From: an uncultured Bacteroidaceae bacterium
GTDB taxonomy: Bacteria; Bacteroidota; Bacteroidia; Bacteroidales; Bacteroidaceae
Length of the DNA stretch: 64,000 nucleotides
Direction: 5' to 3'
NCBI GenBank assembly: GCA_934394435.1
Contig: CAKRRN010000009.1
Coordinates: 1-64,000 of the forward strand
Shown: one piece after another, positions 63,491-64,000 of the stretch
Position numbering within the stretch: position 1 is the stretch's first letter
Layout of the letters: each line of letters begins with the position of its first letter
Position numbers and translations under genes: made by a program
Notes under the pieces: model-generated
Told to the model about the DNA's origin: nothing
The model's input: only the letters and a program-made list of their open reading frames with translations
Database searches by the model: none

Positions 63491-63576
63491 CAAAGTTATG
63501 AAAAAAACAGCTCTCGAAGGTGTTTCTGCCAGATAATTATGAATTTTTATGAAAATAATTATTGCATATTTATTCT
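63491..63576 (-). promoter_or_regulatory. argR promoter with ARG-box-like operators
   Basis: TAACTTTG on the minus strand (63491-63498) is the -7 box, 20 nt before the start. Upstream TGCATATTTATTCT (63563-63576) fits the ARG box pattern, and TGAATTTTTATG (63540-63551) is a weaker half-matching box about two helical turns away. The arrangement suggests autoregulation by ArgR. Confidence 0.55.
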
Positions 63577-63641
63577 ATGCCTCTAAGGCGGATACATGTT
63601 TGTGTCTTAAATCAATAGTTCGTTAAAATTTAAGATAAAGG

Positions 63642-64000
63642 CTAAGCGGCTTTACGCTGCCAGCCAAAGAGTTCTTTGATAGTATGACTAATTAACTTTC
63701 GGTTCGGCGTGTTCCGACACTTGTCGAAAATTAATTTTGCGATGTATGTGCTTGCCATGAGTTCCTTGAAAGAAGCCATGGAATACGGTACTCCGTTTTT
63801 CCTTCATCATTACCTTTGCAACATTCTGTGATGCGAATGATGCGTTGTAGGAAAAGTCCAGCTGGTTCTTGTGTCTTGCCTGACAATGTGTAAGACCAGT
63901 CAACTGCTTTGCATCGTGGAAACAAAACTCAATCTGGAATCCTGAGCGGTATGTGCGCAATACATCCTCACCCGACATGGATGTCTTTGTGGAGAAGAAA
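63642..64000 (-). pseudogene. IS4-like transposase, 3' part, frameshifted
   Basis: The reading frame entering from the right edge has TYRSGFQIEFCFHDAKQL, the YREK region of IS4-type DDE transposases, then NASFASQNVAKVMMKE. At a run of five T (63796-63800, plus strand) the frame is lost. Removing one base restores NGVPYSMASFKELMAST...KCRNTPNRKLISHTIKELFGW (cited in part) to a stop at 63642. The Arg of Y-x2-R-x3-E-x6-K is Gly here. The copy is therefore probably dead; the 5' part lies outside the window. Confidence 0.85.

Overview
The window looks like a chromosomal segment of a Bacteroidota organism, most likely Prevotella sensu lato (Prevotellaceae). The evidence is the recurring Bacteroidetes-type promoter (TTTG about 19-21 nt before TAnnTTTG), an N-succinylornithine-type transcarbamylase, a class I fumarase, two-subunit methylmalonyl-CoA mutase, a PorE-like type IX secretion protein, secreted glycosidases and the weak role of Shine-Dalgarno sequences. 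No rRNA, CRISPR array or prophage is visible. Species assignment is inference.

Layout. 0.1-0.4 kb: tRNA-Lys and tRNA-Phe. 0.5-9 kb: AI-2E family permease and tdk (minus); rsmI, a coiled-coil lipoprotein and hflX (plus, tightly coupled); fumarase and a secreted metallophosphoesterase. 9-15 kb: DUF349 protein and corA with a long structured leader (minus), then HxlR regulator and cupin (plus). 13.5-20.3 kb: an AraC regulator divergent from a three-gene RND efflux operon, whose last gene overlaps rlpA tail to tail. 20.8-21.2 kb: tRNA-Pro and a second, identical tRNA-Phe. 21.5-30 kb: GH2 glycosidase, a 1.5-kb islet bounded by 109-bp direct repeats and holding an internally deleted C10 peptidase, metY, and a six-hairpin glycosidase. 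30-37 kb: gltS, POT peptide transporter, groES-groEL, and a membrane protein plus OB/HD nuclease pair. 37-45.5 kb: porE-like gene, topB, two GT2 glycosyltransferases with gluQ, a B3/B4 protein and a UDG-fold protein. 45.5-51.6 kb: mutA-mutB and an AAE-type transporter. 52-63.5 kb: a long minus-strand arginine/proline biosynthesis cluster (argR, GNAT acyltransferase, argG, argC, argD, cupin regulator, acyl-CoA synthetase, proC, proB, proA, succinyl-type argF'). The right edge is a frameshifted IS transposase.

How the genes work together. The arginine cluster carries most of an N-succinyl ornithine route. The transcarbamylase has Ser at the position that decides acetyl versus succinyl substrate, and a GNAT protein sits where the first acyltransferase is needed. 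Only argB-type kinase, deacylase and argH are missing from the window. ARG-box-like sequences lie upstream of argR, and the leaders of argD and argG can fold into strong nested stems. proB, proA and proC share the same strand and the same glutamate precursor.

The most unusual material is non-coding: (1) a dispersed, apparently non-coding repeat of up to about 300 bp in three copies (21.2, 27.2 and 51.7 kb), two copies preceded by or containing tandem palindromic units of 22 bp, with a third 22-bp-period array at 8.9 kb; (2) 109-bp direct repeats carrying the GH2 3' end and terminator on both sides of the C10 islet; (3) a corA leader with a possible leader peptide; (4) a multistem RNA directly before argD.
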